The notes below the pieces were generated by a model. It did not search any database. It worked only from the letters and a program-made list of their open reading frames with translations, and was not told where the DNA came from. A program made the position numbers and the translations under genes. From Fodinibius saliphilus (GTDB taxonomy: Bacteria; Bacteroidota; Rhodothermia; Balneolales; Balneolaceae), in the NCBI RefSeq assembly GCF_005869845.1, contig NZ_VAWF01000002.1, positions 372,001 through 436,000 of the forward strand: a DNA stretch of 64,000 nucleotides, read 5' to 3'. Shown piece after piece: positions 26,665-38,061 of the stretch (position 1 is its first letter; each line of letters opens with the position of its first letter).

Positions 26665-27432
26665 TTAAAGGGAATAACTGATTGTAACGGGGGCATGGTC
26701 TGAAAGGTCCCAATCCATCTCTATGACAGCTTTTTCAGCTGATTCCAGCATTGTTGGGCAAGTCATATGATAGTCAATACGCCAGCCTTTATTGCGTTCT
26801 TTTGAGGCGGCACGATAGCTCCACCAGCTATATAGGTCGGGTTCTCCCTCATGCAGACGTCGATATACATCTTCAAATCCGATTTCTAATAATTTTGTTA
26901 CCCACTTTCGCTCTTCGGGTAAAAAACCGGAGGTGTTTTTATTTCTTTTCGGATTATGAATATCAATTGGTTTATGGCAGATGTTATAATCGCCACAAAA
27001 TACAACTGGTTTATCTCCGGAAAGGTACTTTTGAGCAAAAGGCAGGAAATGATCTAAGAAATCCATTTTTAGATCCTGACGTTCGTCACCGGTAGTGCCA
27101 CTGGGAGCATAAATAGAAAAGACAATAAGATCTTCAAATTCAGCTTTAATAACTCTGCCTTCACTGTCAATCCAGTCAACCCCAATTCCTTTTTCAATCT
27201 CTAAAGGCTTTTCTTTTGATAAGATACCAACCCCCGAATAGCCCTTTTTTTCTGCCGTATGATACTGTCCGTGATAATCCAGCTTTTTTATTGGGCCGGG
27301 TACTTGATGTTCAAGTGCGCGAAGCTCCTGCAGGCATATGATATCAGGGTCTTCTTGGTTTACCCAATCAGTAAAGCCGTGTCGATGCGCTGCACGGATA
27401 CCGTTAACGTTTAAAGATGATATTTTTAGCAA
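26665..27432 (-). CDS. xthA: Exodeoxyribonuclease III (AP endonuclease)
   Basis: A 255-residue Xth-type endonuclease/exonuclease/phosphatase-fold enzyme for base excision repair. Motifs: ISSLNVNGIRAA (Asn), DIICLQELRA (metal Glu), FSIYAPSG (Tyr), VFCGDYNICHKPIDI (Asp/Asn), and the C-terminal WRIDYHMTC and LSDHAPVTISY holding the catalytic Asp-His pair. It cleaves the backbone 5' of abasic sites. Length is typical. It follows tyrS by about 73 bp on the same strand and may be the last gene of that unit. Confidence 0.94.
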   Translation of the reverse strand: MLKISSLNVNGIRAAHRHGFTDWVNQEDPDIICLQELRALEHQVPGPIKKLDYHGQYHTAEKKGYSGVGILSKEKPLEIEKGIGVDWIDSEGRVIKAEFEDLIVFSIYAPSGTTGDERQDLKMDFLDHFLPFAQKYLSGDKPVVFCGDYNICHKPIDIHNPKRNKNTSGFLPEERKWVTKLLEIGFEDVYRRLHEGEPDLYSWWSYRAASKERNKGWRIDYHMTCPTMLESAEKAVIEMDWDLSDHAPVTISYSL

Positions 27433-27505
27433 AGCTTCTGGATCTATCAGTTAGATGAGTTTTAATGAGTAAAGTGCTTACAGGTCGCGTAGTAACTATC
27501 AGCTG

Positions 27506-28720
27506 TTATTTTGTCTTTACAATAGCATATTTACGCTTACCGACTTTTAAAGTAAATTCGGTATCATCTTCAAAGGTGATACTGTAGCCTTTGTCAGATA
27601 TTTTCTCATCATCAATAGAAATACCGCCCTGTTTGATTAACCGCTTTGTTTCGCCATTACTTGAAGTAAACTCTGCGTCAGAAACAATATCCAGCAGTCG
27701 GACTTCGGTTCCTTGTTCATACTCAAGGGTAGGAGCATCATCGGGAACTGCATTACCGATCACTGTTTTTTCAAAGTGTTCGCGAGCAGCTTTCGCTTTT
27801 TCTTCTCCGTGATAGATTCGAGTAACAGAGAGGGCAAGTTCATGTTTGGTATTTCGAGGATCTTCTTCAATCTTCGTTTTATACTTAGACAACTCGTCTA
27901 CATCAATATCGGAGACCAGCTCAAACCAAGAGTACATCAGCTCATCGGGGATAGAAAGAACCTTTCCATACATATCATTAGCATCTTCAGTAATACCAAT
28001 GTAATTGTCGTAAGATTTGGACATTTTCTTGGATCCGTCAGTACCAACCAGCAGAGGCATCATGAGTGCAATCTGTGGCTCTTGTCCATCATCTTTTTGT
28101 AGTTCTCGGCCTACCAACAGGTTAAATTTTTGATCAGTACCGCCTAACTCTACATCTGATTGTAGATGAACAGAATCTTGTCCTTGTGCCAACGGGTACA
28201 GGAACTCATGAAGTGATATAGGTTCATTGTTGTTATATCGCTTAGAGAAGTCGTCGCGTTCGATCATACGAGCAACCGTAAGCTTAGATGTCAGTTTAAT
28301 AACATCTTGAAAGTTCATAGTTCCTAACCATTCAGAGTTGTAAACGATCGTAGTTTGAGATTCATCTAATATTTTTGTGGCTTGGTCAAGATACGTTTTG
28401 GCATTCTCTTTAATTTCTTCAGGGCTGAGCGCCGGCCGTGTTTTATTTTGGCCCGTGGGGTCACCAATCAAGGCAGTAAAATCTCCAATAATCAAGATTG
28501 CTTCGTGGCCCAGGTCTTGGAACTGCCGCAATTTGCGTAGAATTACCGAGTGACCAAGATGCAGGTCAGGTCGCGTGGGGTCACAACCTAATTTAATTTT
28601 AAGAGGTTTATCATCTTTCTTTGATCTTTTGAGCTTTTCAACAAGCTCATCTTCAGGTACAATTTCAACAGTACCTCTTTTAATTACTTCAAGTTGTTCG
28701 TCAACAGGTAAGAAGGCCAT
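27506..28720 (-). CDS. tyrS: Tyrosyl-tRNA synthetase
   Basis: A 404-residue class I synthetase of the TyrZ-like subgroup. HIGH-type motif is [15 protein letters not shown] (about 55-69), and the KMSKS loop is intact in [17 protein letters not shown] (about 228-244). A C-terminal S4-like RNA-binding domain follows ([12 protein letters not shown] ... [15 protein letters not shown]). It charges tRNA-Tyr in the cytosol. It lies 7 bp downstream of cvpA, and yqeY is 11 bp further up, so yqeY-cvpA-tyrS form an operon. Confidence 0.96.
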   Translation of the reverse strand: MAFLPVDEQLEVIKRGTVEIVPEDELVEKLKRSKKDDKPLKIKLGCDPTRPDLHLGHSVILRKLRQFQDLGHEAILIIGDFTALIGDPTGQNKTRPALSPEEIKENAKTYLDQATKILDESQTTIVYNSEWLGTMNFQDVIKLTSKLTVARMIERDDFSKRYNNNEPISLHEFLYPLAQGQDSVHLQSDVELGGTDQKFNLLVGRELQKDDGQEPQIALMMPLLVGTDGSKKMSKSYDNYIGITEDANDMYGKVLSIPDELMYSWFELVSDIDVDELSKYKTKIEEDPRNTKHELALSVTRIYHGEEKAKAAREHFEKTVIGNAVPDDAPTLEYEQGTEVRLLDIVSDAEFTSSNGETKRLIKQGGISIDDEKISDKGYSITFEDDTEFTLKVGKRKYAIVKTK

Positions 28721-28727
28721 AGTATAA

Positions 28728-29297
28728 TTAGGGATTACTGTTCTTATCTAAGGTTGGGAAATTATTAATAGGATTGTTTTGCTCGAGTGTCTTTTCGATG
28801 GTTGCTTTAAAGTCTTCGGCACCGGGATAGACAGTAGCAACGATATCATACGCCCAGGGGGCTAAATAAATAACATAAGAATAGGTTGCAGAAGCATCGC
28901 GGGATTGCTGTGAAGGAAGACTAAAACCAGCCATGATAAGCAGAATGGCACTAATAACAATACCACTTTTTAAAGAACTGAAAAGGGCTCCGGCAATTCT
29001 ATTGATAAAATTAAGTTTAATTGTTTCTAAAAACTTTTTACTGAGGTAAGCAACCAGGTTTACCCCTGCAATGGTACCGATGAAAATTACCAAGCCCGAA
29101 ATAAAGGGTACAAAAGAAGCTTTTTCTTCGAAAAGCGGCTCAATAATACGACCAACCGGTTCCATATATTGAAAAGTGAAGAACACGGCTAGTATTATGC
29201 CAACGATACTTAGAACTTCTTTGATGATTCCATTCATGAATCCGCGGTAACAAAAATATGCGATGGGCAGAAGTATCAGTATATCCAGCAGATTCAT
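28728..29297 (-). CDS. CvpA family membrane protein
   Basis: A 189-residue protein with four membrane helices in the CvpA pattern: about 5-25 ([20 protein letters not shown]), 28-48, 65-85 and 100-122. The helix-1 motif [23 protein letters not shown] fits the family. CvpA proteins are linked to colicin V production and envelope stress in Proteobacteria; the molecular function is not settled. The hydrophilic tail after residue 130 is longer than in many members. Second gene of the yqeY-cvpA-tyrS operon. Confidence 0.85.
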   Translation of the reverse strand: MNLLDILILLPIAYFCYRGFMNGIIKEVLSIVGIILAVFFTFQYMEPVGRIIEPLFEEKASFVPFISGLVIFIGTIAGVNLVAYLSKKFLETIKLNFINRIAGALFSSLKSGIVISAILLIMAGFSLPSQQSRDASATYSYVIYLAPWAYDIVATVYPGAEDFKATIEKTLEQNNPINNFPTLDKNSNP

Positions 29298-29308
29298 GAC
29301 TTGTTAAA

Positions 29309-29764
29309 CTATGAGAGTTCTTCTTTTACCACTTTGCTGACAAGCGAGCCTTCTGCTTTGCCTTTAAGTTCTTGCATCATAACACCCATAACCTGCCCCA
29401 TATCAGACATATCACTGGCACCAAGTTCATCAATTATATTTTGAGCCACGTCCCGAATTTCTTCTTCCGAAAGCATCTTTGGGAGATACGATTCAATGAT
29501 TTCGAGCTCTTCCTTTTCATTTTCAGCCAGGTCAGCACGATCTCCCTTCTCAAATTGATCGATAGATTCTTTACGCTGCTTGGCCGCCTTCATTAATACC
29601 TCAATAGCCTGCTCGTCAGAAATAGAACCTTCACCACCTTCTCGTTCACTTATCTCACGTTCTAAAAGCTTAGATTTTAGTGAACGAAGAACGAGAAGAC
29701 GTTTTTTGTCTTTGTTTTTCATGGCCTGTTTGAGGTCAGCCATGATCTGTTCTTTTATAGCCAT
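29309..29764 (-). CDS. GatB/YqeY domain protein
   Basis: A 151-residue YqeY-family protein, all-helical and highly charged. Motifs: IMADLKQAMKNKDKKRLLVLRSLKSKL, KQRKESIDQFEKGDRADLAE and the C-terminal DMGQVMGVMMQELKGKAEGS, which resembles the tail domain of GatB in the Glu-tRNA-Gln amidotransferase. The family is thought to bind tRNA or assist amidotransfer, but this is not proven. It heads the operon with cvpA and tyrS. The terminator of the ribosomal-protein cluster lies just upstream. Confidence 0.93.
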   Translation of the reverse strand: MAIKEQIMADLKQAMKNKDKKRLLVLRSLKSKLLEREISEREGGEGSISDEQAIEVLMKAAKQRKESIDQFEKGDRADLAENEKEELEIIESYLPKMLSEEEIRDVAQNIIDELGASDMSDMGQVMGVMMQELKGKAEGSLVSKVVKEELS

Positions 29765-29823
29765 GATGCCGTAATTTTAAAGTTAACGGTAATGTGAATG
29801 GGGGAACCCATCTCATAAAAAAA

Positions 29824-29851
29824 GGCTCCACTCGTAAAAACGAATGCAACC
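29824..29851 (-). terminator. Terminator of rpmB-rpmG-DUF4295
   Basis: On the minus strand the stem GGTTGCATTCGT / ACGAGTGGAGCC pairs at 11 of 12 positions (counting G-U) around TTTT, followed by a run of seven T. It separates the ribosomal cluster from yqeY. Confidence 0.85.
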
Positions 29852-29875
29852 TTTTTGGCAAGTAAAGACTAGGTC

Positions 29876-30049
29876 TTAGTTCTCTTTATTTTCCTTAATA
29901 AAGTCTTTTACATCGTCTTGGTCAATAATTGCTTCTTTATAACCGTACTTGTTGTTGTCGGTTTTAGTAGCAACAATTACCTTTGCCATGCGTCGGTCTG
30001 AGGAACTGCTTCCTTCCCCTTCTGTTCCAAATGTTTTCTTCTTAGCCAT
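29876..30049 (-). CDS. DUF4295 small basic protein
   Basis: A 57-codon gene, found by reading the minus strand between rpmG and yqeY. It begins MAKKKTFGTEGEGSSSS, continues through MAKVIVATKTDNNKYGYKEA and ends VKDFIKENKEN. This is the DUF4295 family, which in Bacteroidota follows rpmB-rpmG almost universally. It may be a lineage-specific ribosome-associated protein, but its role is not established. Its start is 17 bp after the rpmG stop, and a terminator lies 25 bp after its own stop, so it is the last gene of the unit. Confidence 0.93.
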   Translation of the reverse strand: MAKKKTFGTEGEGSSSSDRRMAKVIVATKTDNNKYGYKEAIIDQDDVKDFIKENKEN

Positions 30050-30066
30050 AACTCTACTCTATTATA

Positions 30067-30231
30067 CTATTTAATTTCTTTGTGAACGGTGTGCTTTTGA
30101 AGAACCGGATTATACTTCTTGAGCTCAAGACGGTCAGGTGAATTACGACGATTCTTAGTCGTAACATATCTGGATGAGCCCGGTTTTTCGGTACACTCTA
30201 AAATTACTTGTATTCTATTTCCTTTTGCCAT
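30067..30231 (-). CDS. rpmG: Ribosomal protein bL33
   Basis: A 54-codon gene read on the minus strand: start [18 protein letters not shown], middle [20 protein letters not shown] and end [11 protein letters not shown]. This is the zinc-free form of large-subunit protein L33, which lacks the CxxC pairs (only one Cys, residue 13). Length is standard. It lies 85 bp after rpmB and 17 bp before the DUF4295 gene, the conserved Bacteroidota order. Confidence 0.96.
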   Translation of the reverse strand: MAKGNRIQVILECTEKPGSSRYVTTKNRRNSPDRLELKKYNPVLQKHTVHKEIK

Positions 30232-30316
30232 AATCTTGTGTCTTTCTGGTTATTAGCTATTGTTATTTGTAGTGCTTCTGCGCCAAACAATAAATAACAA
30301 TGAACCGATAACTAAG

Positions 30317-30562
30317 TTATACGTCTTTTATGATAGTTCCTTTTTTACGGGCTTCTTTCAAAACGGCATGAATGCCTTTCTTGTTAATTGTGCGAAGCGT
30401 CTTTGCAGAAACTTTTAATGTAACCCACTTGTCTTCCTCGGGTACATAAAACTTCTTCTTTTGCAGATTCTGCTGAAACTTGTGCTTCGTCTTGTTGTTG
30501 GACTTTGAAGAGCGATAGCCGTTCTGCGCTCCTTTTCCTGTTATATCATCTTTACGTGCCAT
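30317..30562 (-). CDS. rpmB: Ribosomal protein bL28
   Basis: An 81-residue L28 of the large ribosomal subunit. It starts MARKDDITGKGAQNGYRSS, with NKTKHKFQQNLQKKKFYVP in the middle and WVTLKVSAKTLRTINKKGIH near the end. It has no zinc-binding cysteines. It is the first gene of the rpmB-rpmG-DUF4295 unit and divergent from gyrB; the 286 bp between them must hold both promoters. Confidence 0.96.
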   Translation of the reverse strand: MARKDDITGKGAQNGYRSSKSNNKTKHKFQQNLQKKKFYVPEEDKWVTLKVSAKTLRTINKKGIHAVLKEARKKGTIIKDV

Positions 30563-30827
30563 GTCAATAAAAACTCATTAATTGTGTTTCTCAGATAGAC
30601 TGGAAAAATAGGCTTATTACAAAAAAAGATCAATGTTTCTTTTACACTGATTTTTTTTACATATTTGGACCGATTCAGACGCTGGGTTTTAGCTGTATTC
30701 AGGCAATTTAAAAGACTCTTTAAATAGCATTTACAAGCTTATCTCAACTTTTGGCGATGAGGGGTATTGCTTTCTTTGATTTTGCCTATTTATGCGCTAT
30801 TTTCAGGCGTCTTCATCATTGTTTTAA

Positions 30828-32780
<1,953 letters not shown>

Positions 32781-32839
32781 CAGCAACCTTACAAGACAAC
32801 TAAATTTAGATTAACCACTGACTTAGATTAGACTTATCT

Positions 32840-35296
32840 ATGGCGAAAGAAAAAATTGTACCTATTGCGATAGAAGATGAGATGCAGTCGGCTTACATCG
32901 ATTACTCGATGTCTGTTATTGTATCTCGTGCCTTACCTGATGTTCGGGATGGGCTGAAGCCGGTCCACCGCCGTATTTTGTACGGAATGAGCGAGCTGGG
33001 CATGCTTCACAATAGAAATTATAAAAAGAGTGCTCGTATTGTAGGAGAGGTATTGGGTAAGTATCACCCACACGGCGACTCTGCAGTATATGACTCTATC
33101 GTTCGAATGGTGCAGGACTTTTCTCTGCGGTATCCGTTAGTTGACGGACAAGGGAACTTTGGTTCTATTGATGGTGACTCTGCAGCGGCTATGCGTTATA
33201 CTGAGGTTCGCATGCAGCGTATTGCAGAAGAGATGTTGACCGACATCAATAAGAATACGGTTGACTACCAAACGAACTTTGATGATACTCTTCAAGAACC
33301 GACAGTACTGCCAAGCATGCTACCCAACCTGTTGCTTAACGGGGCCTCGGGTATTGCTGTGGGGATGGCCACTAATATGGCACCTCATAATATAGAAGAA
33401 ACCATTGACGGAATTGTCGCCTATCTTGATAACCCGGATATCGACTGCAAAGGGTTGATGGAGCATATTACGGCTCCCGACTTCCCAACTGGAGGTATCA
33501 TTTATGGATACGGTGGTGTTAAAGAGGCATATGAAACCGGGCGTGGTAAGATTACCCTTCGTGCTCGCTGTACTACCGAGGAGTTACGCCATGGACGCGA
33601 GCAGATTGTCATTACTGAAATTCCATACCAGGTTAATAAAACTACTCTGGTTAAGAAGATAGCCAAGTTAACACAGAACGATAAGATTGATGAGATCTCT
33701 GAGATTCGGGATGAATCTGACAGAGATGGAATGCGTATTGTGGTTGTGCTTAAAAGAAATGCCAATACTGGCATTGTCTTAAATCAGCTGTATAAATATA
33801 CCCAGATGCAGACTACCTTTGGAGTTATTAGCTTGGCGCTTGTCAAAGGGCGCCCCAAGGTTATGCCTCTAAAAGAGCTTATCTACCACTACGTTGAGCA
33901 TCGTATTGAAATTGTAATAAGGCGAACGCTGTATGACTTGAACCAGGCAGAAGCTCGTGCTCATATTCTTGAAGGTCTAAAGATTGCTCTTGATGATCTT
34001 GATGAAGTAATTAAAACAATTCGTGCCTCAGACAGTCCTAAAGAGGCAAATGAAGCACTTCGTAGCCAGTTTGCACTTACCGATATCCAAGCCAAGGCAA
34101 TACTGGATATGCGACTGCAAAAGCTTACTGGCCTTGAGCGTGATAAGGTTGAGCTTGAATACAAGGAAATTGCTGATAAGATTGCTGACTTTAGGGAAAT
34201 TCTTTGGAATAGAAGTCGTCAGACTGATATTATCAAAGAAGAGCTTCTTGAACTTAAAGATCGTTATGGTGATGCTCGTCGTACACAGGTTGTACACTCT
34301 GCTGAAGACTTCAGCGTTGAAGATATGATCGCTGATGAAGATGTAGTTGTGACTATTTCAAACAAGGGCTTCATTAAACGAATGCCTGTGAGTGGGTATC
34401 GTCGACAGAAACGTGGCGGTAAAGGAATGAAAGGAACTACTACAAAAGATGACGAATACGTAGAGCATCTGTTTGTGGCTACCAATCATAATTATATTCT
34501 ATTCTTTACTGAGAAGGGACAATGTTACTGGTTGAAAGTTTATGAAATTCCGGAAGCCTCACGAACAGCAAGGGGACGAGCAATTGTCAACCTGATCAAT
34601 ATTGAAAAGGATGATTCTATCAAAACCTTTGTTCCTGTTAAGACTCTTGATGACGAGGAGTATATCAACAATCACTACATTATAATGGCCACTAAAGAAG
34701 GGCAGGTTAAGAAAACTTCGCTTGAAGCTTATAGTCGTCCACGTAGTGATGGTATTATCGGTATTAACATTAGAGAAGGTGATGCCTTACTTGAGGCTTC
34801 ATTAACTGACGGTGAGAGTAATGTGCTCTTATCTAATCGCAAAGGTCGTGCTATCCGATTCCATGAAGATGAAGTTCGAGATATGGGACGTAATACTACC
34901 GGAGTGAAAGGTATGGATCTTGGTGATGATAACGAGCTGGTTGATATGGTTGTACTCAGAAATACTCATGAGGCAACGGTATTGGCTATTTCCGAAAATG
35001 GATACGGGAAACGTTCTCTTGTAGAAGATTACAGAGAACAGAGCCGTGGTGGAAAAGGTGTTATTACGCTCAAGGTTACACAGAAAACCGGTGAACTGAT
35101 TGCTCTTAAGCAGGTTTCTGATAAAGATGACCTGATGGTGATAACCGAAGGCGGAAAAGTAATTAGAATGAATTGTGGTGGTATTCGTACCATGGGACGC
35201 AATACCCAGGGAGTTCGAATTATGCGCCTCGATTCAGATGGAAAGATTGCAGCCGTCACTCCCGTCGTTAATGAAGAGGAGGACGAAACAGTTTAA
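32840..35296 (+). CDS. gyrA: DNA gyrase subunit A
   Basis: An 818-residue breakage-reunion subunit. The winged-helix domain carries [16 protein letters not shown], the quinolone-region [15 protein letters not shown] (residues about 78-92) and the catalytic tyrosine in [12 protein letters not shown] (about 122). The C-terminal pinwheel contains the GyrA box [10 protein letters not shown] (about 528-537), which distinguishes gyrase from topoisomerase IV ParC. At the quinolone positions it has Ser and Val-Tyr, a susceptible-like Ser residue. Follows gyrB directly and ends in an intrinsic terminator. Confidence 0.98.
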   Translation: MAKEKIVPIAIEDEMQSAYIDYSMSVIVSRALPDVRDGLKPVHRRILYGMSELGMLHNRNYKKSARIVGEVLGKYHPHGDSAVYDSIVRMVQDFSLRYPLVDGQGNFGSIDGDSAAAMRYTEVRMQRIAEEMLTDINKNTVDYQTNFDDTLQEPTVLPSMLPNLLLNGASGIAVGMATNMAPHNIEETIDGIVAYLDNPDIDCKGLMEHITAPDFPTGGIIYGYGGVKEAYETGRGKITLRARCTTEELRHGREQIVITEIPYQVNKTTLVKKIAKLTQNDKIDEISEIRDESDRDGMRIVVVLKRNANTGIVLNQLYKYTQMQTTFGVISLALVKGRPKVMPLKELIYHYVEHRIEIVIRRTLYDLNQAEARAHILEGLKIALDDLDEVIKTIRASDSPKEANEALRSQFALTDIQAKAILDMRLQKLTGLERDKVELEYKEIADKIADFREILWNRSRQTDIIKEELLELKDRYGDARRTQVVHSAEDFSVEDMIADEDVVVTISNKGFIKRMPVSGYRRQKRGGKGMKGTTTKDDEYVEHLFVATNHNYILFFTEKGQCYWLKVYEIPEASRTARGRAIVNLINIEKDDSIKTFVPVKTLDDEEYINNHYIIMATKEGQVKKTSLEAYSRPRSDGIIGINIREGDALLEASLTDGESNVLLSNRKGRAIRFHEDEVRDMGRNTTGVKGMDLGDDNELVDMVVLRNTHEATVLAISENGYGKRSLVEDYREQSRGGKGVITLKVTQKTGELIALKQVSDKDDLMVITEGGKVIRMNCGGIRTMGRNTQGVRIMRLDSDGKIAAVTPVVNEEEDETV

Positions 35297-35326
35297 AGTA
35301 CAAACTGCTTCAAACTTTACAGTTTA

Positions 35327-35361
35327 CCCTGCTGGGTTTCATTGCCCGGCAGGGCTTTTTT
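35327..35361 (+). terminator. Terminator of gyrBA
   Basis: A 10-bp stem CCCTGCTGGG / CCCGGCAGGG (one G-U pair) followed by six T. It lies 31 bp after the gyrA stop and before the convergent dehydrogenase gene. Confidence 0.92.
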
Positions 35362-35379
35362 AATGTAACTGTTTTAACT

Positions 35380-36327
35380 TCAATTTATTGATATTGCTGA
35401 AAGGCTTTCTTTTAAGATGGTTGCTGATTTTTTAAGTCCGGCTATTTCTTGGTCCGATATTTTTGGTGTTACAACTCCCTTAACCCCATCAACGCCAATA
35501 ACACTCTGAATACTCATGCACACATCTGTAATCCCGTATTCCCCATCCCAGGAGACACTAATTGGAATTACACTTTTTTCGTTTGCCAATATCCCATCTA
35601 CAATTCGCGCAATTACAACGCCAATAGCCAAATTAGTATAACCTTTTTTTTCAATGATCTGGTAAGCTGCATTCTTCGCTTTAATAAACAATTGATCTAG
35701 CGTTTCTTTGTCATACGATTTAGACATGATGGTATTGTTTATTATGGGTTTTCCTCCAATATTTGCCTGACTCCAAATTGGAACCTCTGAATCACCATGT
35801 TCACCCAAAATATAAGCATGGACTGATCTAGGATCGATATTATAGTATTGACCTAGTAGTGCACGAAATCGTGCCGTATCCAACAGGGTGCCTGTTCCCA
35901 GAATTTTATGTGGATTTCGGGAGCTCAATTGTTGTGAGACATATGTTAAGATATCAACAGGATTGGTTGCGATAATAAGAATTGCATTAGGAGCATATTT
36001 ATCAAGATTTGAAATGATATCTCTAAAAACTGAGGCGTTTCTGTTTAATAGCTCGAGGCGAGATTCATCCGGTGAGTTTTGCCCCACGCCTGCGGTAACT
36101 ACAATAACTTGAGAATCGGTAAGATCTTCATAAGTTCCAGAGCGAACCTTCACATTTCCCACCAACAGCTGGCCATGCATAAGATCCATAGCTTCTCCTT
36201 CTGCTTTTTCATCATCCAGATCTACTAAAATAATTTCGCTGACAATGCGCTGATTGAAAAGGGCATATGCTGCGGCAACTCCTACATTTCCGGTACCTAT
36301 TATAGCAACTGATTGTTTTTGAATCAT
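35380..36327 (-). CDS. ldh: L-lactate dehydrogenase
   Basis: A 315-residue NAD-dependent 2-hydroxyacid dehydrogenase of the LDH/MDH family. The Rossmann motif AIIGTGNVGVAAAYAL starts it. The specificity loop reads AGVGQNSPDESR; Gln at the position where malate dehydrogenases have Arg points to lactate/pyruvate. NPVDILTYV, GTGTLLDTARFR and the catalytic His in LGEHGDSEVP complete the active site. It converts pyruvate and NADH to lactate, allowing fermentative redox balance. A WYL-domain regulator gene lies 21 bp upstream on the same strand and probably controls it. Confidence 0.92.
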   Translation of the reverse strand: MIQKQSVAIIGTGNVGVAAAYALFNQRIVSEIILVDLDDEKAEGEAMDLMHGQLLVGNVKVRSGTYEDLTDSQVIVVTAGVGQNSPDESRLELLNRNASVFRDIISNLDKYAPNAILIIATNPVDILTYVSQQLSSRNPHKILGTGTLLDTARFRALLGQYYNIDPRSVHAYILGEHGDSEVPIWSQANIGGKPIINNTIMSKSYDKETLDQLFIKAKNAAYQIIEKKGYTNLAIGVVIARIVDGILANEKSVIPISVSWDGEYGITDVCMSIQSVIGVDGVKGVVTPKISDQEIAGLKKSATILKESLSAISIN

Positions 36328-36348
36328 AAGGTCATCATTAAGGGGTGT

Positions 36349-37290
36349 TTAATTATCAATCATAGATTGTAATAATCTATTTCTTTTTTCTATTAAAAGA
36401 TCTGGCTTAACTATTTTAATATCATTTGCAAATTGGAGTAGCCACTCATTGATGAAGTCCAAATTGTCGAAAGTAAACCCGCACCGAATAAAATTAGGAT
36501 TTATCTCTTTTTTCTTTAAAATATTAGCCGGCAAATTGGCTTTAAAGCGCTTTTCTATCGACTTGTGTACATTTACCTCTATTTTGTGGGATTTCCCGTC
36601 AGAACGAAAAATAAGGGCTTTTACGTCGATTTTGCCATATGGGACAAAATCTTCGTCTAAAAGTTGGATATCAGACATGCGATCCAGCACGAAATTTCGA
36701 ACAGCTTCTCTTTTGTGGGAGTGGCCAATCACATTCCAGTGATCGCGATAGAAAACAATAAGATAGGGATCAATTTTTCTACTCGTAGTTTCTTCTCCGG
36801 ATCTTGACCGGTAGTTAAATTTAATTGCTTGATTTTGAGAAATTGCATTACTGATAATATACCAATCACCGCCCTCCATTTTGTCTGCCCCAAAATTCAT
36901 GTATGGATCAACAACCGTACGCTCTTCGATCGATTCCATAAAATCTCTAAGGTCATCAGGAATGACCTCTTTTATTTTTAATTCAACTCCTTTTGCATCA
37001 TCAATCAACCTTTTGTCCACCTGGGATTTTACAAAATTAAGCCCGACCATAATGGTAGCAAGTTCTTTTGAGGTAAACATAAGAGGGGGGATTTTATAAT
37101 TAGGTAAAATCCCATAGCCTTTATATTTGTCGTGCGTTACGGGAACGTTCATCTCAGAGAGGGCATTGAAATCACGAAAGACCGTCCGCCTGCTTATATC
37201 AAACTTTTCTGCAATGGTGTCTACTGTTATTCGACTGTTGGATTGTTGAAGCATAAGGATGAGTTTCATCCGTCGTTCAGAGCTATTCAT
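36349..37290 (-). CDS. HTH-WYL domain transcriptional regulator
   Basis: A 313-residue YafY/PafC-type regulator. The N-terminal winged helix (about 5-60) has ITVDTIAEKFDISRRTVFRDFNALSE. A linker leads to the WYL sensor domain (about 140-215) with QAIKFNYRSRSGEETTSRKIDPY, HWNVIGHSHKREAVRNFVLDR. A C-terminal WCX-like domain ends in FANDIKIVKPDLLIEKRN. WYL domains sense nucleic acid or small ligands. Located 21 bp before ldh in the same direction, so its likely targets are itself and ldh, by inference from context. Confidence 0.9.
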   Translation of the reverse strand: MNSSERRMKLILMLQQSNSRITVDTIAEKFDISRRTVFRDFNALSEMNVPVTHDKYKGYGILPNYKIPPLMFTSKELATIMVGLNFVKSQVDKRLIDDAKGVELKIKEVIPDDLRDFMESIEERTVVDPYMNFGADKMEGGDWYIISNAISQNQAIKFNYRSRSGEETTSRKIDPYLIVFYRDHWNVIGHSHKREAVRNFVLDRMSDIQLLDEDFVPYGKIDVKALIFRSDGKSHKIEVNVHKSIEKRFKANLPANILKKKEINPNFIRCGFTFDNLDFINEWLLQFANDIKIVKPDLLIEKRNRLLQSMIDN

Positions 37291-37388
37291 TGATAGGGTG
37301 GTTGAGGCTTTAGCTTTTTTATTGAAAGCCCAATATAACTTTTACTTATTACTTTATCAGTAGAATGAGTTGCAAGGCAAAAGTGATA

Positions 37389-38021
37389 TTACCGGTTGAC
37401 TACCACCAGGGCTTTACCCGTATAAAACTCGGAATAGCTTGAGAGGTCATAGCATTGAATATCAAGGGAAGGGGATATTTCTTGAAGTTCTTCCTCAAAC
37501 GAGGTCCCTTTGTATAGCACCATTTTTCTCCAGGGCAGGTGGGCCGTCATCTGGAATAGATTATTGATCTTAAAGGCGTGCTTTGAAATCAATAAAAAAG
37601 GTTCCTCTTGTTGAATGTTTTCTATTGATCCATCAATAATTCCGATGTTTGTCAGGGATATTTTCTGTGCCATCTGCTTCATGGCCATGCATTTCTTGGT
37701 TACTAAATCATTAAGTACCATGTGTTTATCGGAGTGAGTGATGGCAAGCGGTATGCCCGGGAGTCCGCCACCGGTTCCCGCATCAACAATTAACTTGGCT
37801 TCTTTAAAGACATCAAGTTGGGATAGTAGCAGGGAATGCTGTATATGGTTTAATATTGTTCCACGTGAAACATTGCGGCTTACGAGGTTGACGCGCTTGT
37901 TCCACCAAAGTAGGCGTTCAAGATAGAGTTCAATCTGCTCATTATATTTACTGATGATCTGATCAGTACGATCAAATGTTTCACGTGAAACGGGTTTTGT
38001 CGAAATATTGTGATGTTCCAC
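37389..38021 (-). CDS. rsmG: 16S rRNA m7G527 methyltransferase
   Basis: A 210-residue RsmG (GidB) that methylates G527 of 16S rRNA. The SAM-binding loop is IVDAGTGGGLPGIPLAI (about 83-99), and LLWWNKRVNLVSR is the family helix. The only start in frame is GTG at 38021; an in-frame TAA lies upstream and no ATG precedes the conserved region. That GTG is the central GTG of a parS palindrome. Two more parS sites fall inside the coding sequence, encoding VSRET and NVSRGT. It lies 40 bp after mnmG, the ancient gidA-gidB pair. Confidence 0.94.
   Translation of the reverse strand: MEHHNISTKPVSRETFDRTDQIISKYNEQIELYLERLLWWNKRVNLVSRNVSRGTILNHIQHSLLLSQLDVFKEAKLIVDAGTGGGLPGIPLAITHSDKHMVLNDLVTKKCMAMKQMAQKISLTNIGIIDGSIENIQQEEPFLLISKHAFKINNLFQMTAHLPWRKMVLYKGTSFEEELQEISPSLDIQCYDLSSYSEFYTGKALVVVNR
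37857..37872. promoter_or_regulatory. parS: parS site 1 (inside rsmG)
   Basis: TGTTCCACGTGAAACA matches the ParB/Spo0J consensus TGTTNCACGTGAAACA at every defined position. In rsmG it encodes NVSRGT. Confidence 0.93.
37977..37992. promoter_or_regulatory. parS: parS site 2 (inside rsmG)
   Basis: TGTTTCACGTGAAACG has one mismatch (last base) to the canonical parS palindrome. In rsmG it encodes VSRET, a phrase well known from parS-bearing gidB genes. Confidence 0.9.
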
Positions 38022-38029
38022 GTGAAACA
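38014..38029. promoter_or_regulatory. parS: parS site 3 (overlapping rsmG start)
   Basis: TGTTCCACGTGAAACA is identical to site 1. Its centre supplies the GTG start codon of rsmG (38019-38021 on the minus strand), so ParB binding could also affect rsmG expression. Confidence 0.93.
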
Positions 38030-38061
38030 GGGGCGTTTAGTGTTAGGAGGGACGTTAATTG

